Below are positions 42,545 through 52,029 of a DNA stretch of 64,000 bases, piece by piece (the first letter of the stretch is position 1; each line of letters opens with the position of its first letter). The notes under the pieces are model-generated. The model was not told the origin of the DNA, did not search any database, and saw nothing but the letters and a program-made list of their open reading frames with translations. The position numbers and the translations under genes are program-made. Source of the DNA: Bordetella genomosp. 13 (lineage in GTDB: Bacteria > Pseudomonadota > Gammaproteobacteria > Burkholderiales > Burkholderiaceae_B); NCBI RefSeq assembly GCF_007679965.1, contig NZ_VEHL01000002.1, positions 294,235 through 358,234 on the forward strand, written 5' to 3'.

Positions 42545-43798
42545 ATGTCTCTCCCGCATGCCAACCGCCCTGCCAGCCGCGCCGATCAGACGCTGGCGCA
42601 CAACATGACCCTGCTCGCGCACCACGAGCTCGCCGGCTTCGGCGGCCTGGGCGAGGGCATCGCGATGCAACTGGCTGACGATGGCCGGCGCATCCTGTGG
42701 CTGGCGCACGAGTCCGCGCCCAAGAACTTCACCGGCGTGGACGTGACCGACCCGCGTGCGCCCAGGCTGGTGGTCCAGACCGAGCTGCCGCACATGAAGG
42801 TGCGTTCTAATTCCCTGGACGTCTGCGGCAACCTGATGGCGGTTGCCTATCAGGTCAACACGCCGGGCCTGCAGCCCGCGGGCTTCGACCTGTTCGACAT
42901 CACGGTGCCCGAGCAGCCGCGCCTGGTCTCGCACTTCGATTGTTCCGGCCCGTGGTCGCGCGGCGTGCATTGCCTGTGGTTCATCGACGGCAAGACGGTG
43001 CACATGGCATCGGGGGCGCCCGACTTCCAGCCCCATGATCCCAGGGACGACCAGATCTATCGCATCGTCGACGTCAGCGACCCGGCGCGGCCGGTGGAGG
43101 CGGGCCGCTGGTGGCTGCCGGGCACGCGGGTGGGTGACGAGGCCCCGCCGCCACGGCGGCTGGCGCCGCAATTCGATCGCGGCTTCCGGGCGCACAACAC
43201 CAATGTCTATCCCCAAAGGCCAGACCGCGCCTACGTGGGATACATCGATGGCGGCGCGGTGGTGCTGGACATTTCGAATCCTTCCGACATCCGCGTGGCG
43301 TCCAGCTGGAATCATTCGCCGCCGTTCAACGGCTTCACGCACACCGTGCTGCCGCTGTTCGAGCGCGGCCTGTGGGTGGTCACCGACGAGTGCGTGCAGG
43401 ACGACGGCAAGGACTGGCCGAAACTGGTGTGGATGCTGGATGCGCGGTCCGAGGTCAACCCCGTTCCCATCTCGACGTTTCCCATGCCACCGGTGGAAGT
43501 CTTCGCGCGGCGCGGCGGACGCTTCGGCGCGCACAACGTGCACGAGAACCTGCCGTTGCCGATGTCGTTCCAGTCCGAGACGTTGATCATCGGCACGTTC
43601 TTCAACGGCGGGGTGCGCGCCTACGACACCCGCGATCCCTATCGCGTGGAAGAGGTGGCCTATTACGTGCCCGGCGCGCCGGCGCTGTCGCCGGCGGGGG
43701 CCATCCAGCTCAACGACGTGTTCGTCGACGAGCGGCGCATCGTCTACACGGTGGACCGTTTCAACGGCGGGCTGTACATCCTCGAAATGAACCTATGA
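42545..43798 (+). CDS. LVIVD-repeat beta-propeller protein
   Basis: The 417-residue protein is built of repeating strands of the LVIVD type: FTGVDVTDPRAPRLV, GFDLFDITVPEQPRLV, IYRIVDVSDPARPVEA, GAVVLDISNPSDIRVA and VRAYDTRDPYRVEEV, spaced as propeller blades. Several conserved histidines sit in the loops (RAHNTNVYP, NGFTHTVLP, GAHNVHEN), suggesting a metal site at the hub. No signal peptide is present, so it is cytosolic. The ATG at 42545 (MSLPHAN) is preferred over a TTG 21 bp upstream. It overlaps the CobW GTPase gene by 4 bp. Relatives are largely uncharacterised; a metal-dependent hydrolase or lyase role in the catabolic island is an inference. Confidence 0.72.
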   Translation: MSLPHANRPASRADQTLAHNMTLLAHHELAGFGGLGEGIAMQLADDGRRILWLAHESAPKNFTGVDVTDPRAPRLVVQTELPHMKVRSNSLDVCGNLMAVAYQVNTPGLQPAGFDLFDITVPEQPRLVSHFDCSGPWSRGVHCLWFIDGKTVHMASGAPDFQPHDPRDDQIYRIVDVSDPARPVEAGRWWLPGTRVGDEAPPPRRLAPQFDRGFRAHNTNVYPQRPDRAYVGYIDGGAVVLDISNPSDIRVASSWNHSPPFNGFTHTVLPLFERGLWVVTDECVQDDGKDWPKLVWMLDARSEVNPVPISTFPMPPVEVFARRGGRFGAHNVHENLPLPMSFQSETLIIGTFFNGGVRAYDTRDPYRVEEVAYYVPGAPALSPAGAIQLNDVFVDERRIVYTVDRFNGGLYILEMNL

Positions 43799-44886
43799 GC
43801 GGCTCCGCGCCCGATGCCTACGTGCGCGATCCGCTGGCGGGCAAGCTGCCGGTGACGCTGGTCACCGGATTCCTGGGCAGCGGGAAGACTACTCTGATCG
43901 GCAGGCTGCTGCGGCACCCGGGCATGCGCCGCGCGGCCGTGATCATCAACGAGGTCGGCGAGATCGGCATCGATCACGACCTGGTCGCCATGTCGTCCGA
44001 GAACGTCAGCCTGCTGGCCAACGGCTGCATCTGCTGCGTCGTCCGCACCGACCTGCAGGACACCCTGCGCCAGCTGTTCGGGCAACGGCGCGCGGGCCAG
44101 GTCGCGGATTTCGACCGCGTCATCATCGAGACCTCGGGCCTGGCGGATCCGGCGCCGGCCGTCCAGACGCTGACCAGCGACACGATGCTCGGCGCGCATT
44201 ACCGGCTGGACGGGGTGGTGACGCTGGTCGATGCCTTGAACGGCGCGCGGCAGCTATGCAGCAGCCCCGAGTGCGAGAAGCAGATTGCCCTGGCGGACCT
44301 GATCGTGCTGACCAAGGAGGACCTGGCGGAGCCCCAGTCCGCCACATCGCTGCGGGATGCCATCCGCGGCATCAACGCCAGCGCGCCCTTGCGGCACAGC
44401 CGCATGGGCGATCTGGATCCGTCGGAGTTGACCGGGCTGGGCCTGCACAGCGCGCGGGTCGGCGACCGGACGGGGCGGTTCCTGGGGCGGTGGCTGGATG
44501 ACGATAGCTCGGTGGGCGAGGGCGCGGCCGGCGAGGGCGGCGAGCCGGGATACCTGGCGGACAGGCTGCCGGGCGTCCGCCATGATCGCTCGGTGCGCAC
44601 TTGCGCGCTGACGTTCGAGCAGCCCTTCGACTGGGACTCGTTCGGCGCCGCCATGGACATGTTGATGAAGCTGCGCGGCCCCGACCTGCTGCGCGTGAAG
44701 GGCATCGTCAACGTAGCGGGCGCGCCGGTGGTCGTGCAGGCCGTGCAGCACGTCATGCATCCGCCCGTCACGCTGGACCGCTGGCCCAGCGAGGATCGCC
44801 GCTCGCGGCTGGTGTTCATCGCGAGGAACCTGCCAGCTGGGCGGATTCGGGGGGTGTTCGAGGCGGTGGTTGGAGTGCGGGGTTGA
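43795..44886 (+). CDS. CobW/ZNG1-family GTP-binding metallochaperone
   Basis: The 363-residue G3E GTPase has Walker A GFLGSGKTT near 25-33, the zinc-binding GCICC motif near 77-81, IIETSGLADP near 107-116 (switch II region) and a TKED guanine-specificity motif near 173. The C-terminal CobW_C domain spans about 265-355 (FEQPFDWDSFGAAMD, KGIVNVAGAP). CobW proteins insert zinc, cobalt or iron into client enzymes. The start overlaps the LVIVD-protein stop by 4 bp, and such tight coupling suggests that the LVIVD propeller is the client. There is no zinc-uptake (Zur) context here. Confidence 0.88.
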   Translation: MSGSAPDAYVRDPLAGKLPVTLVTGFLGSGKTTLIGRLLRHPGMRRAAVIINEVGEIGIDHDLVAMSSENVSLLANGCICCVVRTDLQDTLRQLFGQRRAGQVADFDRVIIETSGLADPAPAVQTLTSDTMLGAHYRLDGVVTLVDALNGARQLCSSPECEKQIALADLIVLTKEDLAEPQSATSLRDAIRGINASAPLRHSRMGDLDPSELTGLGLHSARVGDRTGRFLGRWLDDDSSVGEGAAGEGGEPGYLADRLPGVRHDRSVRTCALTFEQPFDWDSFGAAMDMLMKLRGPDLLRVKGIVNVAGAPVVVQAVQHVMHPPVTLDRWPSEDRRSRLVFIARNLPAGRIRGVFEAVVGVRG

Positions 44887-44901
44887 GGAGGCGGCCGTCC
44901 G

Positions 44902-46122
44902 TCAGGCAGAGGTCTGCCAGGCAGCGGCCATGTCCGCGCGCAAGGCGTCGGGGATACGCGCGTCGTTTCGCGCCTGTCGCAGCGCCGCGAGCATGCCCTC
45001 GCGTATGCGCCGCAGAACCTCGCGCGGATTGCTGACCTCGCATATCTTGCTGCCGAACAGCAGCAACTCGTCTTCGGTGGGATAGGTCCTGGTCTGGTGC
45101 TTGCCGGCGAACAGCTTCAGCGCCATCGTCCTGTCTTCCAGCTCCGGTCCACCGTCGTATCGTGCGTATCGATAGATCGCGGTGGTGACGACGTCGAACA
45201 TCGGCGCCAGCCAGGCATCGGTGACCGAGCGGTACAGCACGCCATAGTTCTTCAGATGACCGTCGCCGTTGCGAACCATGGCGCTGAATGCGACCTGCTC
45301 GAAGAAGCGATGGAGGTTGACTCTGGGCAACTGCAACTGCTTGAGCAATTCGGCCACGCGCTGATAGCTGCCTTGGTACTTGCGATCGGCCAGTACGTCG
45401 CGCACGCGCAAGCCGGCCAGCGCCGCGACGTCTTCGAAGCCGAGTCGCTCGACACTTCCGTCGGCTGTTGGAACCAGGTCGAATCGGTCCAGTATCAGCA
45501 TCTGCCCATCATGCGACAAGGCGAAATCCGGCGTATCGATGCCAGCCAGTCTGGCTGCGGTCAGGCAGAGAAACTCGTTCGCGGTCAAGCCGGGATAGGC
45601 AGGGCTGCCTGCCTTGACGATCAACGAAGGGATAGGCACGGTAGGCCTGTCCGGCACCATGATCTTCGGTTGCATCCCCGCAATGCCGGCGCCTGTGCTC
45701 AGGTAAGCGCGCACCAGTTCGTCGAAGACTTCCGGTGTGTAGCGAGTGTTGAGCAGGGTCTCCTTGGACATCGCCGGCGCGGCGGGAGCCGGCGAACTGT
45801 CCGGCAGGGTGTAGCCCAGCCGTCCAATCCCGTTCTCGCCTATCAGCGCCAGCAGATGCATGGGCGTCAAAGGCTGTTTTGGAAACGCGGCGCGCAGCCG
45901 CATGTACAGGTCGCCTTCCGGCAGGTTCTGGTCCATCACGGGAAACAGATCGCCGTCTTGCCAGGTCAGTTGGGTACCGGCATTCATCAGCAATGCTACG
46001 GATGGCTGCTGCGCACGGGGATCCAGGTAGCGGAACTCGTACGTCGAACGCTTGAGCAACTGTCCCGCGTGGGCTTCGTGCCCGATCGACACCTGCAGCA
46101 GAGGAATCTTCTCGGGCAGCAT
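44902..46122 (-). CDS. HipA-family serine/threonine kinase toxin
   Basis: The 406-residue protein has the HipA N-terminal subdomain (about 10-105), a GIAGMQPKIMV nucleotide-binding loop near 150, and the HipA-type kinase core with EFLCLTAARLAGIDTPDFAL and the catalytic RNGDGHLKNYGVL near 282-294. Metal-binding APMFDVV follows. It is intact, unlike the hipA at 6089, and is a different subtype. Known HipA kinases phosphorylate glutamyl- or other tRNA synthetases and trigger growth arrest. It lies 3 bp after its hipB gene on the minus strand and is convergent with the CobW gene. Confidence 0.85.
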   Translation of the reverse strand: MLPEKIPLLQVSIGHEAHAGQLLKRSTYEFRYLDPRAQQPSVALLMNAGTQLTWQDGDLFPVMDQNLPEGDLYMRLRAAFPKQPLTPMHLLALIGENGIGRLGYTLPDSSPAPAAPAMSKETLLNTRYTPEVFDELVRAYLSTGAGIAGMQPKIMVPDRPTVPIPSLIVKAGSPAYPGLTANEFLCLTAARLAGIDTPDFALSHDGQMLILDRFDLVPTADGSVERLGFEDVAALAGLRVRDVLADRKYQGSYQRVAELLKQLQLPRVNLHRFFEQVAFSAMVRNGDGHLKNYGVLYRSVTDAWLAPMFDVVTTAIYRYARYDGGPELEDRTMALKLFAGKHQTRTYPTEDELLLFGSKICEVSNPREVLRRIREGMLAALRQARNDARIPDALRADMAAAWQTSA

Positions 46123-46125
46123 GGC

Positions 46126-46389
46126 TTACTCGTCGTCCTGCGCGAAATGGCGGGCGATTTCCTGCATCGTCGGCATGCCGGCGTTAGTGATTTGCAGCGC
46201 CAGGCCCAGGCCTGCGAGGACGGCCAGCAGGGATGAGACGGTGACGTCCTCGCCCGATTCCAGGCGATAGATCACCTCGCGCACCTTGCCTGCGCGCTGA
46301 GCAAGTTCGGTCTTCGAGAGGCCGGCGGCTTCCCGTTTGGCTTTCAGCAAGGGAGCCAACTCGCTGAGGAGGCGGATTTTGTCAGTCAT
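46126..46389 (-). CDS. HipB-like XRE antitoxin
   Basis: The 87-residue protein carries an XRE helix-turn-helix (GLSKTELAQRAGKVREVIYRLE, split as residues about 23-44) with the usual Ser/Leu-rich helix 4 (SSLLAVLAGLGLALQI). Its C-terminal tail (MQEIARHFAQDDE) is acidic, as in HipB proteins. It precedes the intact hipA by 3 bp, the normal order with the antitoxin first. Start at 46389. Confidence 0.82.
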   Translation of the reverse strand: MTDKIRLLSELAPLLKAKREAAGLSKTELAQRAGKVREVIYRLESGEDVTVSSLLAVLAGLGLALQITNAGMPTMQEIARHFAQDDE

Positions 46390-46527
46390 GACTTACGTTT
46401 TAGCGATGAACCGCTACTGGCGCAAGTTTTAACTGGCATGAGAGGCGTAGCGGGTGTTATTGCAGCGTAGATGAGCGGCCTGCGGCTGCCGGCGCGATTC
46501 ATTGCTGCGCACTTTCCAGCGCCAATG

Positions 46528-46557
46528 CAAAAAGGGCTGCGCATCTGCGCAGCCCTT
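46528..46557 (-). terminator. Intrinsic terminator of tRNA-Phe
   Basis: Read on the minus strand, a 12-bp stem AAGGGCTGCGCA / TGCGCAGCCCTT with a 2-base GA loop is followed by a run of five T. It lies 11 bp after the tRNA 3' end. Confidence 0.88.
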
Positions 46558-46568
46558 CGAAATTCTTT

Positions 46569-46644
46569 TGGTGGCCTGGGGCGGAATCGAACCACCGACA
46601 CGCGGATTTTCAATCCGCTGCTCTACCAACTGAGCTACCAGGCC
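46569..46644 (-). tRNA. tRNA-Phe (anticodon GAA)
   Basis: On the minus strand the 76-base sequence begins GGCCTGGTAGCTCAG and folds into a full cloverleaf: acceptor stem GGCCTGG/CCAGGCC, D-loop with AGTTGGTA, anticodon loop ATTGAAAATC with GAA, and a T-arm with GGTTCGATTCC. CCA is encoded. It is followed by a strong terminator. Confidence 0.97.
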
Positions 46645-46809
46645 AACGAAGACCGCAACTATACACGAATTTTTCGCCCTGTGCAGGCGGCGTGCCGAAG
46701 CAGTGATCAGCCACTGCGCTACCGTTTCCGGGCCGCACCCATCCCGCCCACGGGACACCCCATCCCACCCATTGATGCCTTCCAGCAACCCCAGGGGTAA
46801 CCCTAGGCG

Positions 46810-46815
46810 TATAAT
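46810..46815 (+). promoter_or_regulatory. -10 box upstream of hemA
   Basis: A perfect TATAAT lies 95 bp before the hemA ATG in an otherwise GC-rich leader. The matching -35 is not obvious. The leader between this box and the ATG contains no clear ORF. Confidence 0.5.
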
Positions 46816-46909
46816 CCTGGGTTGTTCTCTGTTACATCCGTGTGTACAAGCTACCCGTACACGCCGGCGCGCCGCGCCGACACATCCCGGGTTGCGCGCA
46901 CCTGCCACG

Positions 46910-48184
46910 ATGTCCGTCGCCGTTCTTGCCTTCGGTCTGAATCACACCTCCGCCCCGGTCTCGGTGCGCGAGCGCGTGTCCATGCCCGTCGATCTGGTGC
47001 GTCCGGCGCTGGAAGGGCTGCGCGCGGCGTTCGGGGGATCGGTGCGCGAAGCGGCCATCCTGTCCACCTGTAATCGCACCGAGGTCTACTGCGCGGCCGA
47101 GCCGCAGGTGGCCGAGCAGTTGCCCGCGTGGCTGGCCGAGCACAACCGCATCGAGGCCGTCTCGCTCGATCCCCATCTGTACCGCCATCGCCAGGACGAT
47201 GCCGTGCGTCACGCGTTCCGCGTGGCCAGCGGGCTGGATTCCATGGTGCTGGGCGAGCCGCAGATCCTGGGCCAGATGAAGGACGCCATCCGCGCCGCCG
47301 ACGAGGCCGGCTCGCTGGGCACGCTGCTGCATCAACTGTTCCAGCGCACCTTCTCGGTGGCCAAGGAAGTCCGCTCGCAGACCGCCATCGGCGCGCAGTC
47401 GGTGTCCATGGCGGCCGCGGCGGTGCGCCTGGCCGAACGCGTGTTCGGCAAGCTGGACCAGGCGCGCGTGCTGTTCATCGGCGCGGGCGAGATGATCGAA
47501 CTGTGTGCCACGCATTTCGCCGCGCAGCGTCCGCAAAGCATGGTGGTGGCCAATCGCACCACCGAGCGCGCCGAGACGCTGGCGGGCCGCTTCTCGGCCG
47601 GCACGATGAAGCTGGCCGAGCTGGGCGACCGCCTGTCCGAATTCGACGTGGTGGTGTCCTGTACGGCCAGTTCCCTGCCCATCATGGGCCTGGGCATGGT
47701 CGAGCGCGCCACCAAGCTGCGCCGCCATCGTCCCATGGTCATGATCGACCTGGCCGTGCCGCGCGACATCGAACCCGAAGTCGGCCGCCTGGACGACATC
47801 TACCTGTATTCCGTCGACGACCTGGGCCGCCTGGTGCAGACCGGCACCGACGCGCGCCGCGCGGCGGTGGTGCAGGCCGAGGCCATCATCGAAACCCGCG
47901 TCCAGGGCTTCATGCACTGGATGCAATCGCGCGAAGTGGTGCCGGTCATCCGCGACCTGCACCAGGCCGCGGCCGACGTGCAGGCCGTCGAGCTCGACCG
48001 CGCGCGCCGCATGCTGGCGCGCGGCGATTCGCCCGAAGCCGTGCTCGAGCAGCTGGCGCACGGCCTGACGCAGAAGTACCTGCATGGCCCGCTGGCGGCG
48101 CTCAACCGCAGCGAAGGCGACGAGCGCCGGCAATTGCTGGGCTGGATGCCGCGCCTGTTCCCCAGCCGCGACACGCGCCGTTAG
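46910..48184 (+). CDS. hemA: Glutamyl-tRNA reductase
   Basis: The 424-residue enzyme reduces glutamyl-tRNA(Glu) to glutamate-1-semialdehyde with NADPH, the first step of C5 haem synthesis. The catalytic domain includes [10 protein letters not shown] with the nucleophile C54 (E. coli Cys50), and [24 protein letters not shown] near 104-127. The NADPH domain has LFIGAGEM near 185 and ANRTTERAE near 210, and a C-terminal dimerisation helix follows. Although the frame is open upstream to 46703, [16 protein letters not shown] is the standard HemA N terminus. Next to prfA and prmC it forms the classic hemA-prfA-prmC order. Confidence 0.97.
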   Translation: MSVAVLAFGLNHTSAPVSVRERVSMPVDLVRPALEGLRAAFGGSVREAAILSTCNRTEVYCAAEPQVAEQLPAWLAEHNRIEAVSLDPHLYRHRQDDAVRHAFRVASGLDSMVLGEPQILGQMKDAIRAADEAGSLGTLLHQLFQRTFSVAKEVRSQTAIGAQSVSMAAAAVRLAERVFGKLDQARVLFIGAGEMIELCATHFAAQRPQSMVVANRTTERAETLAGRFSAGTMKLAELGDRLSEFDVVVSCTASSLPIMGLGMVERATKLRRHRPMVMIDLAVPRDIEPEVGRLDDIYLYSVDDLGRLVQTGTDARRAAVVQAEAIIETRVQGFMHWMQSREVVPVIRDLHQAAADVQAVELDRARRMLARGDSPEAVLEQLAHGLTQKYLHGPLAALNRSEGDERRQLLGWMPRLFPSRDTRR

Positions 48185-48274
48185 CGGTCCCGCCGCGCTC
48201 CGTCCCTTGCGGCGGACGTTCGCCTTGCGGGCGCCCGCCGTGCCGATTTCCCCTTTTACTTGGTACTTCCGCTG

Positions 48275-49357
48275 ATGAAAGCTTCCATGCGCAGCCGGCT
48301 GGAACAGCTGGCCCATCGCCTGATCGAGATCGACGCCCTGCTGGCCGATCCCGATTCCGCGTCCGACATGGAGCGCTTCCGCAAGCTGTCGCGCGAGCGC
48401 GCCGAGGTCGAGCCCGTGGCCGTCGCCTTCAAGACCTTCGAGGCCACCGAGGGCGACATCGCCACGGCGCAGGAGATGCTGTCCGATCCCGACATGCGCG
48501 ACATGGCGGAAGAGGAGCTGAAGGCTGGCAAATCGCGGCTCGAGCAGCTGGAAAGCGAATTGCAGCTGCTGCTGCTGCCGCGCGATCCCGATGACGGCCG
48601 CAGTCTGTTCCTGGAAATCCGCGCGGGCACGGGCGGCGACGAGAGCGCGCTGTTCTCGGGCGACCTGCTGCGCATGTACACGCGCTTCGCGGAAACGCGC
48701 GGCTGGCGTGTCGAGCTGATGTCGGAAAGCCCCTCGGAGCTGGGCGGCTACAAGGAAGTGATCGCGCGCATCGATGGCGATGGCGCCTATGGCCGGCTGA
48801 AGTTCGAGTCGGGCGCGCATCGCGTGCAGCGCGTGCCGGCCACCGAGGCGCAGGGCCGCATCCACACGTCGGCGTGCACGGTGGCGGTGATGCCCGAGGC
48901 CGACGAGCTGAGCGAGATCGTGATCAACCCCAGCGACCTGCGCATCGATACCTTCCGTGCCAGCGGCGCGGGCGGCCAGCACATCAACAAGACGGATTCG
49001 GCGGTGCGCATCACCCACCTGCCGACCGGGCTGGTGGTGGAGTGCCAGGACGACCGTTCGCAGCACCGCAACAAGGACCGCGCCATGCAGGTGCTGGCCG
49101 CGCGCCTGAAGGACAAGGAGCTGCGCGAGCGCCAGAGCAAGGAGGCGGCCGAGCGCAAGAGCCTGATCGGCTCGGGCGACCGCTCCGAGCGCATCCGCAC
49201 CTACAACTTCCCGCAAGGCCGCGTCACCGACCATCGCATCAACCTGACGCTGTACAAGCTGCAGCAGATCATGGAAGGCGACCTGGAAGAACTGACCGGC
49301 GCGCTGATCTCCGAGCACCAGGCCGAGCAATTGGCGGCGCTGGGCGACGAGGTCTGA
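48275..49357 (+). CDS. prfA: Peptide chain release factor 1
   Basis: The 360-residue protein ends translation at UAA and UAG. The universal GGQ motif is at 233-235 ([12 protein letters not shown]) and the codon-recognition PAT tripeptide is near 188 ([12 protein letters not shown]), as in RF1. A helical N-terminal domain spans about 1-100. [12 protein letters not shown] is the usual start. A run of 90 bp separates it from hemA. Confidence 0.97.
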   Translation: MKASMRSRLEQLAHRLIEIDALLADPDSASDMERFRKLSRERAEVEPVAVAFKTFEATEGDIATAQEMLSDPDMRDMAEEELKAGKSRLEQLESELQLLLLPRDPDDGRSLFLEIRAGTGGDESALFSGDLLRMYTRFAETRGWRVELMSESPSELGGYKEVIARIDGDGAYGRLKFESGAHRVQRVPATEAQGRIHTSACTVAVMPEADELSEIVINPSDLRIDTFRASGAGGQHINKTDSAVRITHLPTGLVVECQDDRSQHRNKDRAMQVLAARLKDKELRERQSKEAAERKSLIGSGDRSERIRTYNFPQGRVTDHRINLTLYKLQQIMEGDLEELTGALISEHQAEQLAALGDEV

Positions 49358-49430
49358 TGCGACGGCAGGCCTGCCTGGCTCCACACCGTACCGCTCCTCC
49401 GATTCCATCCGGCCCGCAGCCCTCATCGCC

Positions 49431-50243
49431 ATGACCCGCATCATCGACCTGCTGCACGACACGCGCCTGCCGCGCCTGGAGGTGCGCATGCTGCTGGAAC
49501 GCGCGCTGGACAAGCCGCGCGCGTGGCTGTTGGCGCACGACACCGATCCCGCGCCCGCGGCGGCGGCCGAGCTGTACCGCGCGCTGGTCGAGCGCCGCCA
49601 GGCCGGCGAGCCCATGGCCTATCTGCTGGGCGAGCGCGAGTTCATGGGCCACCCGTTTCGCGTGACGCCCGACGTGCTGATCCCGCGGCCCGATACCGAG
49701 CTGCTGGTGGAGACGGCCATCGAGGCGCTTTCCGGCAAGCCTGGCGCGGCCCTGCTGGACCTGGGCACGGGCAGCGGCGCCGTCGCGGTGTCGGTGGCGC
49801 TGGCGCGGCCGCAGGCGGTGGTCAGCGCCACCGATCGCAGCGCGGCCGCCCTGGCCGTGGCCGCCGACAATGCCGGCCGCCTTGGCGCGCGGGTACGTTT
49901 CCTGCAGGGCGACTGGTTCGGCGCGCTGCCGGCAGGGGAACGTTTCGACGTGATCGTGTCCAACCCTCCGTACATCGACAGCGCCGACCCGCACTTGCAA
50001 CAGGGCGACCTGCGGCACGAGCCGCGCGGCGCGCTGACGGACGATGCCGATGGCCTGAGTGCCCTGGCACGTATCGCCGCCGACGCGCCGGATTGGCTGA
50101 AGCCGGGCGGCGCGCTGTGGATGGAACATGGCTGGGACCAGGCCGAGACCGTGCGCGCGCTGTTGCGGGCGGCGGGCTTCGCCAGCGTGGCCAGCCGGCG
50201 CGATCTGGCCGGCATCGAACGGATTTCCGGCGGATACCTATAA
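49431..50243 (+). CDS. prmC: Release factor glutamine methyltransferase
   Basis: The 270-residue enzyme methylates the Gln of the GGQ motif of RF1 and RF2 using S-adenosylmethionine. It has an N-terminal helical domain (about 1-80), the SAM-binding LLDLGTGSGAVAVSVAL near 105-121, and the catalytic NPPY at 178-181 (IVSNPPYIDSADP). It lies 73 bp after prfA. Confidence 0.96.
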   Translation: MTRIIDLLHDTRLPRLEVRMLLERALDKPRAWLLAHDTDPAPAAAAELYRALVERRQAGEPMAYLLGEREFMGHPFRVTPDVLIPRPDTELLVETAIEALSGKPGAALLDLGTGSGAVAVSVALARPQAVVSATDRSAAALAVAADNAGRLGARVRFLQGDWFGALPAGERFDVIVSNPPYIDSADPHLQQGDLRHEPRGALTDDADGLSALARIAADAPDWLKPGGALWMEHGWDQAETVRALLRAAGFASVASRRDLAGIERISGGYL

Positions 50244-50272
50244 TTGACGTATTCCCGGACCATCCCCATATA
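50244..50272 (+). promoter_or_regulatory. Probable promoter of grxD
   Basis: TTGACG at 50244-50249 matches the -35 consensus in five of six bases, and CATATA at 50267-50272 gives a 17-bp spacing. It starts immediately after the prmC stop and lies 51 bp before the grxD ATG. Confidence 0.6.
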
Positions 50273-50322
50273 GGTGGGACGGCCTGAGCCCATCCGGAAC
50301 CCATACCCTCTGCGAGACCACC

Positions 50323-50649
50323 ATGAGCGACGTGCAAGAATTCATCCGTGAAACCGTGACCCAGCATCCCGTGGTGCTGTTCATGAAGGGCACTGCCCAG
50401 TTCCCGCAATGCGGCTTCTCCGGCAAGGCCATCCAGATCCTGAAGGGCTGTGGCGTGAAGAAGCTGGTCACCGTCAACGTGCTGGAAGACGACGAAGTGC
50501 GCCAGGGCATCAAGGAATTCTCGAACTGGCCCACCATTCCGCAGCTGTACGTGTCGGGCGAGTTCATCGGCGGGTCGGACATCATGAACGAGATGAACGG
50601 CAACGGCGAACTGAAGCAGCTGCTGGACGACTCCGGCGCCACGGCCTGA
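50323..50649 (+). CDS. grxD: Monothiol glutaredoxin, Grx4/GrxD family
   Basis: The 108-residue protein has the CGFS active site of monothiol glutaredoxins at C30 ([10 protein letters not shown]), preceded by MKGTAQFP with the Lys that contacts glutathione, and WPTIPQLYV and GGSDI for glutathione binding. CGFS glutaredoxins bind a bridging [2Fe-2S] cluster and pass it to client proteins. It has its own likely promoter at 50244 and lies 6 bp before ubiX. Confidence 0.95.
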   Translation: MSDVQEFIRETVTQHPVVLFMKGTAQFPQCGFSGKAIQILKGCGVKKLVTVNVLEDDEVRQGIKEFSNWPTIPQLYVSGEFIGGSDIMNEMNGNGELKQLLDDSGATA

Positions 50650-50655
50650 CGCTCG

Positions 50656-51216
50656 ATGCGGCGGCTGGTCGTCGGCATCACGGGCGCCACCGGCGCCCTG
50701 TACGCGGTGCGCATGCTGCAGGCCCTGCAGACCGTGCCCGACGTGGAATCGCACCTGGTCGTGTCGGCCTCGGGCGTGCTGAACATCCAGCACGAGCTGG
50801 ACATCGGCCGCAACGAGGTGCAGGCGCTGGCCGACCACGTGCACAACGTGCGCGCCGTGGGCGCCACGCTGGCCAGCGGCGCGTTCCAGACAGCGGGCAT
50901 GGTCATCGTGCCGTGCTCGATGCGCACGCTGGCGGCCGTCGCGCACGGCCTGTCCGACAACCTGATCACGCGCGCGGCCGACGTCACGCTGAAGGAACGG
51001 CGCCGGCTGGTGATGATGGTGCGCGAGACGCCCTTCAACCTGGCCCACCTGCGCAACATGACCGCCATCACCGAGATGGGCGGCATCATCTTCCCGCCGC
51101 TGCCGGCGTTCTATCACCGGCCCACGTCCATCGAACAGATGGTCGACCACACCGTGGCGCGGGTGCTGGAGATGTTCGACATCCACGTGCCCGGGCCGAC
51201 GTGGGAAGGCACGTGA
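50656..51216 (+). CDS. ubiX: Flavin prenyltransferase UbiX
   Basis: The 186-residue flavoprotein prenylates FMN with dimethylallyl phosphate to make the cofactor of UbiD-type decarboxylases. Family blocks include VVGITGATGALYAVRML at the N terminus, SASGVLNIQHEL, VPCSMRTLAAVAHGLSDNLITRAADV and FPPLPAFYHRP. It is short-spaced behind grxD. No ubiD lies in this window, so the decarboxylase partner is elsewhere. Confidence 0.95.
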   Translation: MRRLVVGITGATGALYAVRMLQALQTVPDVESHLVVSASGVLNIQHELDIGRNEVQALADHVHNVRAVGATLASGAFQTAGMVIVPCSMRTLAAVAHGLSDNLITRAADVTLKERRRLVMMVRETPFNLAHLRNMTAITEMGGIIFPPLPAFYHRPTSIEQMVDHTVARVLEMFDIHVPGPTWEGT

Positions 51217-51256
51217 CGCGGACGACGCGCGCCGGTTTCATCGAGCCGTACCGACC

Positions 51257-52018
51257 ATGACCGTGACCAAGAAAGGCCCGCCTGCCTCTCCGGCATTCTT
51301 CAATCCCTTTCCGAAGTACCTGCAGGTCCGGCACATCCTCGAGCGCCGGCTGTATTCCGGATACGAGCTCGGCGACCAGCTTCCCACCGAGCAGGCGCTG
51401 TGCGAAGAGTTCGGCGTCTCGCGCGAGACGGTGCGCGAGGCCCTGCGGGGTCTGGAGCAGGAGGGCATCATCCAGCGCCACCGCGCCAAGGGGACGTTCT
51501 TCGTGCGCCGGCCCGATGCGCCGGCCAATCAGCGCCTGACCGGCATGGTCGAGGACTTCACCGCGCTGCACCTGGATACCTATGCCAAGGTGCTGTCGGC
51601 CGCGCCGGTCAAGGCCGCCGACGAGGCCAAGCTGCTGCACGCGCCGACCGAGGACCTGTTCCACATCGAGCGCCTGCGCTACTTCGAGAATCGTCCGCTG
51701 GTGGTGCACGAGGCCTTTTTGCCGCCCGCGGTGGGCGAGCGCATCATGGCGTGGGACCTGGGCAATGCCTCCATCCAGGGCCTTATCGAGGACGAGCTGC
51801 GGATCGTCTGCATCGAAGAACGCCAGCAGATCGAGGCCATGATCGCCGACACGCGGTTGGCGCAGCTGCTGGACGTCCCTGTGGGGGCGCCGGTGCTGCT
51901 GGTCAGCCGGCTGCACAGGCTGTCCGATGGCAGCGGCATGGTGCTGTTCCGCTCGTACTACCGCGCCGACCGCTACTACTACACGCTGAACCTGTCACGG
52001 CCCGGCGCGCGGCCGTAG
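51257..52018 (+). CDS. GntR-family regulator, HutC/UTRA type
   Basis: The 253-residue regulator has an N-terminal winged helix (YLQVRHILERRLYSG, then DQLPTEQALCEEFGVSRETVREALRGLEQEGII, about 20-70) and a C-terminal UTRA ligand-binding domain (about 95-245; RLRYFENRPLVVHEAFLPP). HutC-type proteins bind GT-N-TA-N-AC-like palindromes. A candidate is GTACGGATAATAATAC at 55746-55761, in front of the class III aminotransferase. It lies 40 bp behind ubiX on the same strand and is convergent with the aminotransferase operon it probably controls. Confidence 0.85.
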   Translation: MTVTKKGPPASPAFFNPFPKYLQVRHILERRLYSGYELGDQLPTEQALCEEFGVSRETVREALRGLEQEGIIQRHRAKGTFFVRRPDAPANQRLTGMVEDFTALHLDTYAKVLSAAPVKAADEAKLLHAPTEDLFHIERLRYFENRPLVVHEAFLPPAVGERIMAWDLGNASIQGLIEDELRIVCIEERQQIEAMIADTRLAQLLDVPVGAPVLLVSRLHRLSDGSGMVLFRSYYRADRYYYTLNLSRPGARP

Positions 52019-52029
52019 CGGCCGCGGTC

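Noticed and set aside
46832..49615. Long minus-strand open frame across hemA and prfA
   Set aside because: The plus strand encodes two highly conserved housekeeping proteins with intact catalytic motifs.
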